Of a DNA stretch of 64,000 nt, positions 61,978-64,000 are shown piece by piece (within the stretch, counting starts at the first letter, position 1; every line of letters begins with the position of its first letter). The stretch is from Sulfurospirillum cavolei (lineage in GTDB: Bacteria; Campylobacterota; Campylobacteria; Campylobacterales; Sulfurospirillaceae): contig NZ_AP014724.1 in assembly GCF_001548055.1 (NCBI RefSeq), positions 1,860,001 to 1,924,000 on the forward strand. Direction: 5' to 3'. The position numbers and the translations under genes are program-made. The notes under the pieces were generated by a model that searched no databases, was not told the DNA's origin, and saw only the letters and a program-made list of their open reading frames with translations.

Positions 61978-62435
61978 TTAGTTTTTTGGCGCCAAACCCA
62001 ACAGTTCGACTTTTTCATTTTCTCTTGAATCGGTACGTTTCGTTTTGTTTGACGATGCGCGCACATCTCGTTGGAGGTGCAACTCTTTTCTAAGAGGTAT
62101 AACACCTTTAACCAAACAATCACGGGAGGCTTCTTCACAAGCAGTTTATGCCCTTGAACTTCCACTAACAAACGATGCGATGCCTCTCTAAGGACACTCC
62201 AAAAATCACGTTGCCCTTGAAATTTTGTGTCGGTATAGTACCAAAACGTTCGTTTGAGTTCCACTAAAATCTCTAAACCATTGCTGTAAAACTCTTCCAC
62301 CAGAACATACGTCCCTGCTATCATCTGTTCAACTGCCGCCTTGGCATTGGTGTCATGATAAAAACGTATCAATTCGATTTCTGAGGTAATAATTGGCGGT
62401 CACTCGGGTTGGAGCGTGCGTAAATCATGATTCAT
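61978..62435 (-). pseudogene. Decayed ORF of unknown function (in-frame TGA and frameshift)
   Basis: An ATG at 62435 with AAAGG upstream opens a frame that reads MNHDLRTLQPE, then TGA (62400-62402), then PPIITSEIELIRFYHD without a break in frame. Further on, one missing A in a run (LYLLEK-ELHLQRD, near 62085) shifts the frame; with that base restored the protein ends VELLGLAPKN with a stop at 61978. Uncorrected, the frame runs to 61911 with an implausible tail. The restored protein is about 152 residues, soluble and not recognised. It may be a pseudogene, sequencing error, or (less likely) recoding at the TGA. Confidence 0.65.
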
Positions 62436-62634
62436 GAATGATGCCTTTGTAGTGTGGTGCAGTTTAGTGTATATAGGCTTTGGTATGGGTTGGGGTTTAG
62501 AGTATGGGGCAAAGTAACCTCGCTCCCTTTATGCCTTTATGCAATTTTGCTACAATAAACTTTTTTAAATTAATCACAAAATCTTAAAACATAAAAAATA
62601 AATTCCAATCGACTTTGCTCAAGGAGAAAAAATC

Positions 62635-62961
62635 ATGAATTACTCATACCAAGTTCAAAAGCTGTCTGAGGCAAGAAGGGCTTTAATGTTGCCTCATGAT
62701 GTAGGAGAAGCGCATGCAATCGCTATCGCATTTCGTGCGTGCTCTTGCGCATTTAATACTCTTGATGAAAACCAATTAGAAGAAAAAGCAAGAGGCTGGA
62801 TTTATAATATTAAGAACTTTATGAGTACGACTGGTATAGTTGATGATTTAGGCGAAGGTACATTGCTAATCAAAGCACAAAGCCTTTCAAAAGATGAGCA
62901 ACGAAAATTATCAGATAGTATTGATGAACTTGCACATTGGTTTAATAGATATAGGGGCTAA
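62635..62961 (+). CDS. Hypothetical protein
   Basis: The 108-residue protein is soluble and mostly helical by eye (MNYSYQVQKLSEARRALMLPHDVGEAHAIA; KDEQRKLSDSIDELAHWFNRYRG). I recognise no family. AAGGAG precedes the ATG, and a hairpin terminator follows, which supports a real gene. Composition is richer in A+T than most of the window. It lies between a decayed ORF and a toxin-antitoxin pair, so it is probably accessory. Confidence 0.65.
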   Translation: MNYSYQVQKLSEARRALMLPHDVGEAHAIAIAFRACSCAFNTLDENQLEEKARGWIYNIKNFMSTTGIVDDLGEGTLLIKAQSLSKDEQRKLSDSIDELAHWFNRYRG

Positions 62962-62988
62962 GACTACAGTTTTAACTAATTTTATATA

Positions 62989-63010
62989 TTACCCGTTTCA
63001 AAACGGGTAA
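62989..63010. terminator. Terminator after the hypothetical gene
   Basis: TTACCCGTT and AACGGGTAA form a 9-bp stem with a TCAA loop between two convergent genes. It may also serve the yafQ transcript on the other strand. Confidence 0.7.
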
Positions 63011-63053
63011 TAAGCTTTAGGGGTCATTATACGAGGGCTAAACTTTCAACTTC

Positions 63054-63326
63054 TTATTTAAACAATTTAGAATGCTTACCAACTTCCACCAAAACTAATT
63101 CCACTTCATCGTTATTGATTTTGTAGATGAGCAGTAAATCAGGTTTAATGTGACACTCCCTGCATCCTTTATAGTTGCCTATCAGAAAATGATCTTTGTA
63201 TTTTTCATCCAAACTTTCACCCTGAGCAAGTTTAAGAACAATCGTTAAAACAAGTTCTTGCTCAGAGGATGAGAGCTTTTTATAGGCTTTTTTGAAAGAA
63301 GATGTACGAAAGATGGCGTATTTCAT
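63054..63326 (-). CDS. yafQ: YafQ-family mRNA interferase toxin
   Basis: The 90-residue RelE-superfamily toxin cleaves mRNA on the ribosome. The conserved C-terminal half reads LIGNYKGCRECHIKPDLLLIYKINNDEVELVLVEVGKHSKLF, with the catalytic-type His residues of YafQ. It overlaps the antitoxin gene by 4 bases (ATGA). Confidence 0.92.
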   Translation of the reverse strand: MKYAIFRTSSFKKAYKKLSSSEQELVLTIVLKLAQGESLDEKYKDHFLIGNYKGCRECHIKPDLLLIYKINNDEVELVLVEVGKHSKLFK

Positions 63327-63574
63327 GACTCAAGATCGGCTTTGAGTGCTTCGATGGAATCAAAGGATTTTCCTTCTCTTTTTTCTAGTTCTTTCAGTGC
63401 TTTTTTCATTCTCTCCGTTGGCACTTTTAACTCAAAAGGGATGGAATACGTCATAGCAACTTGCTTACAAAAAAGGTTAATGCCTTCACTGAGGTTCATA
63501 CCATACTGTTTTAACACTTCTGAAGCAATAATCTTAGTCTCTTCATCAATACGAACACTGGTTCCTGTTCTCAT
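63323..63574 (-). CDS. dinJ: RelB/DinJ-family antitoxin
   Basis: The 83-residue antitoxin has an N-terminal ribbon-helix-helix domain (TSVRIDEETKIIASEVLKQYGMNLSEGINLFCKQV). A C-terminal toxin-binding tail follows (MKKALKELEKREGKSFDSIEALKADLES). ATG 63574 has AAGGAG upstream; an open frame to 63604 would cross the operator. It should neutralise YafQ and repress its own promoter. Confidence 0.92.
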   Translation of the reverse strand: MRTGTSVRIDEETKIIASEVLKQYGMNLSEGINLFCKQVAMTYSIPFELKVPTERMKKALKELEKREGKSFDSIEALKADLES

Positions 63575-63593
63575 CGTATCTCCTTTTTTATAT

Positions 63594-63619
63594 AATTGTA
63601 CCACAAACGTAGTACAATT
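63594..63619. promoter_or_regulatory. Candidate DinJ-YafQ operator
   Basis: AATTGTAC and GTACAATT form an inverted repeat with a 10-base spacer, 20 bases upstream of the antitoxin ATG. Ribbon-helix-helix antitoxins bind such sites. The last bases overlap the promoter-proximal side only; the next gene ends at 63629. Confidence 0.6.
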
Positions 63620-63628
63620 ACAAACACT

Positions 63629-64000
63629 TTAACGACTCTTCTTAAGCAAAAACTCCCGCCCGACTTTCACTCTTGGAACGCCACCGTAAGCGATGATGTC
63701 GGCGGTGGCGTTGGTTTCGCTCCAACGATCGGGAAGAAAAGAGCCTGTGCCGATAATGTCGATGGGGGCTTTTGCCCATGCCATTGAGCGGCATTTTGAG
63801 GGTGTAAATCCTGAAGAAGCGATGATGCGAACGTTTGTAAAGCCTGCGTTATCAAGATTTTCCCGCATGCTCCAGATGGCGGCGGCTGAAACGCCTGTGC
63901 CGATGAGATCATGCAGTTCCGCTTCGGTGCGATAATCTCTCACAGCATCAGGCGCGTGGCGTCCGAGCACGTCGTAGCTTTTTTGGGTATCGAGTCCTTC
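63629..64000 (-). CDS. Nicotinate phosphoribosyltransferase, C-terminal part
   Basis: The frame is open through the window edge, so the N-terminal part is missing. About 123 residues are visible, including the segment NVRIIASSGFTPSKCRSMAWAKAPIDIIGTGSFLP that belongs to the C-terminal half of the NAPRTase barrel. The enzyme converts nicotinate and PRPP to nicotinate mononucleotide in NAD salvage. The GTG at 63970 is internal, as the conserved frame continues upstream (GLDTQKSYDVLGRHAP). Confidence 0.88.
   Translation of the reverse strand, partial: EGLDTQKSYDVLGRHAPDAVRDYRTEAELHDLIGTGVSAAAIWSMRENLDNAGFTNVRIIASSGFTPSKCRSMAWAKAPIDIIGTGSFLPDRWSETNATADIIAYGGVPRVKVGREFLLKKSR

Noticed and set aside
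1-64000. tRNA, rRNA and CRISPR features
   Set aside because: No cloverleaf-type arms, rRNA-like stretches or short spaced repeats were seen in the gaps. The only tandem array is the napA-napG repeat, whose units abut without spacers.

Overview
The window looks like the chromosome of a free-living, respiratory Campylobacterota bacterium, most probably a Sulfurospirillum-type organism. This rests on gene content and order, not on a database search. The periplasmic nitrate reductase operon has the order napAGHBFLD, as in Wolinella and its relatives. There are several OprD/MOMP-like porins, a petABC bc1 complex, a DmsAB/TorD-type molybdoenzyme, GGDEF/EAL/HD-GYP proteins and a chemoreceptor. I saw no rRNA, tRNA, CRISPR array, prophage or transposase.

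Layout. 1-8.4 kb: 3' part of groEL, a short porin, YitT, a TRAP-TAXI uptake operon, a LUD protein, yebC and an XRE regulator. 8.7-14 kb: a chemoreceptor and two cyclic-di-GMP proteins (GGDEF-EAL; REC-REC-PAS-PAS-HD-GYP). 14-18.1 kb: LysE exporter, MOSC protein, methyltransferase, and a leuA gene that lacks its regulatory domain and is preceded by a leader peptide with a Val3-Leu3 run. 18.2-25.8 kb: a complete periplasmic [FeFe]-hydrogenase operon, hydABC-GXEF. 26-32.3 kb: small metabolic and regulatory genes, a broken AraC gene, AT-rich creD and dbpA. 32.4-38.4 kb: a diguanylate cyclase, psd, a REC-PAS-EAL protein and a porin. 38.7-41.6 kb: cytochrome c plus petABC. 41.9-49.8 kb: histidine kinase, periplasmic binding protein, response regulator, a small lipoprotein, DmsB-like, DmsA-like and TorD-like genes on one strand. 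50-52.2 kb: ychF and a TDT transporter. 52.4-59.6 kb: the nap operon, with a tandem repeat between napA and napG. 59.9-64 kb: Nudix, a porin, a decayed ORF, an orphan ORF, a dinJ-yafQ toxin-antitoxin pair and part of a nicotinate phosphoribosyltransferase gene.

The genes fit an anaerobic or microaerobic respirer. H2 would be oxidised in the periplasm by HydAB and passed through HydC to the quinone pool. From there electrons would go to nitrate (NapGH/NapAB), to the unidentified substrate of the DmsAB-like enzyme, or through PetABC to high-potential cytochromes. Sensing is rich in PAS and cyclic-di-GMP modules.

The most unusual signal is not a gene. The 8-mer ACATGTAA (core of a palindrome TTTACATGTAAA) occurs at 39 sites by my hand count, about 2 being expected by chance, both in gaps and inside genes, where it usually encodes Leu-His-Val. 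Other items to follow up are a two-copy structured element (17.7 and 41.7 kb), the napA-napG tandem repeat, the leuA leader, and a binding-protein/two-component trio beside the DmsAB-like enzyme.
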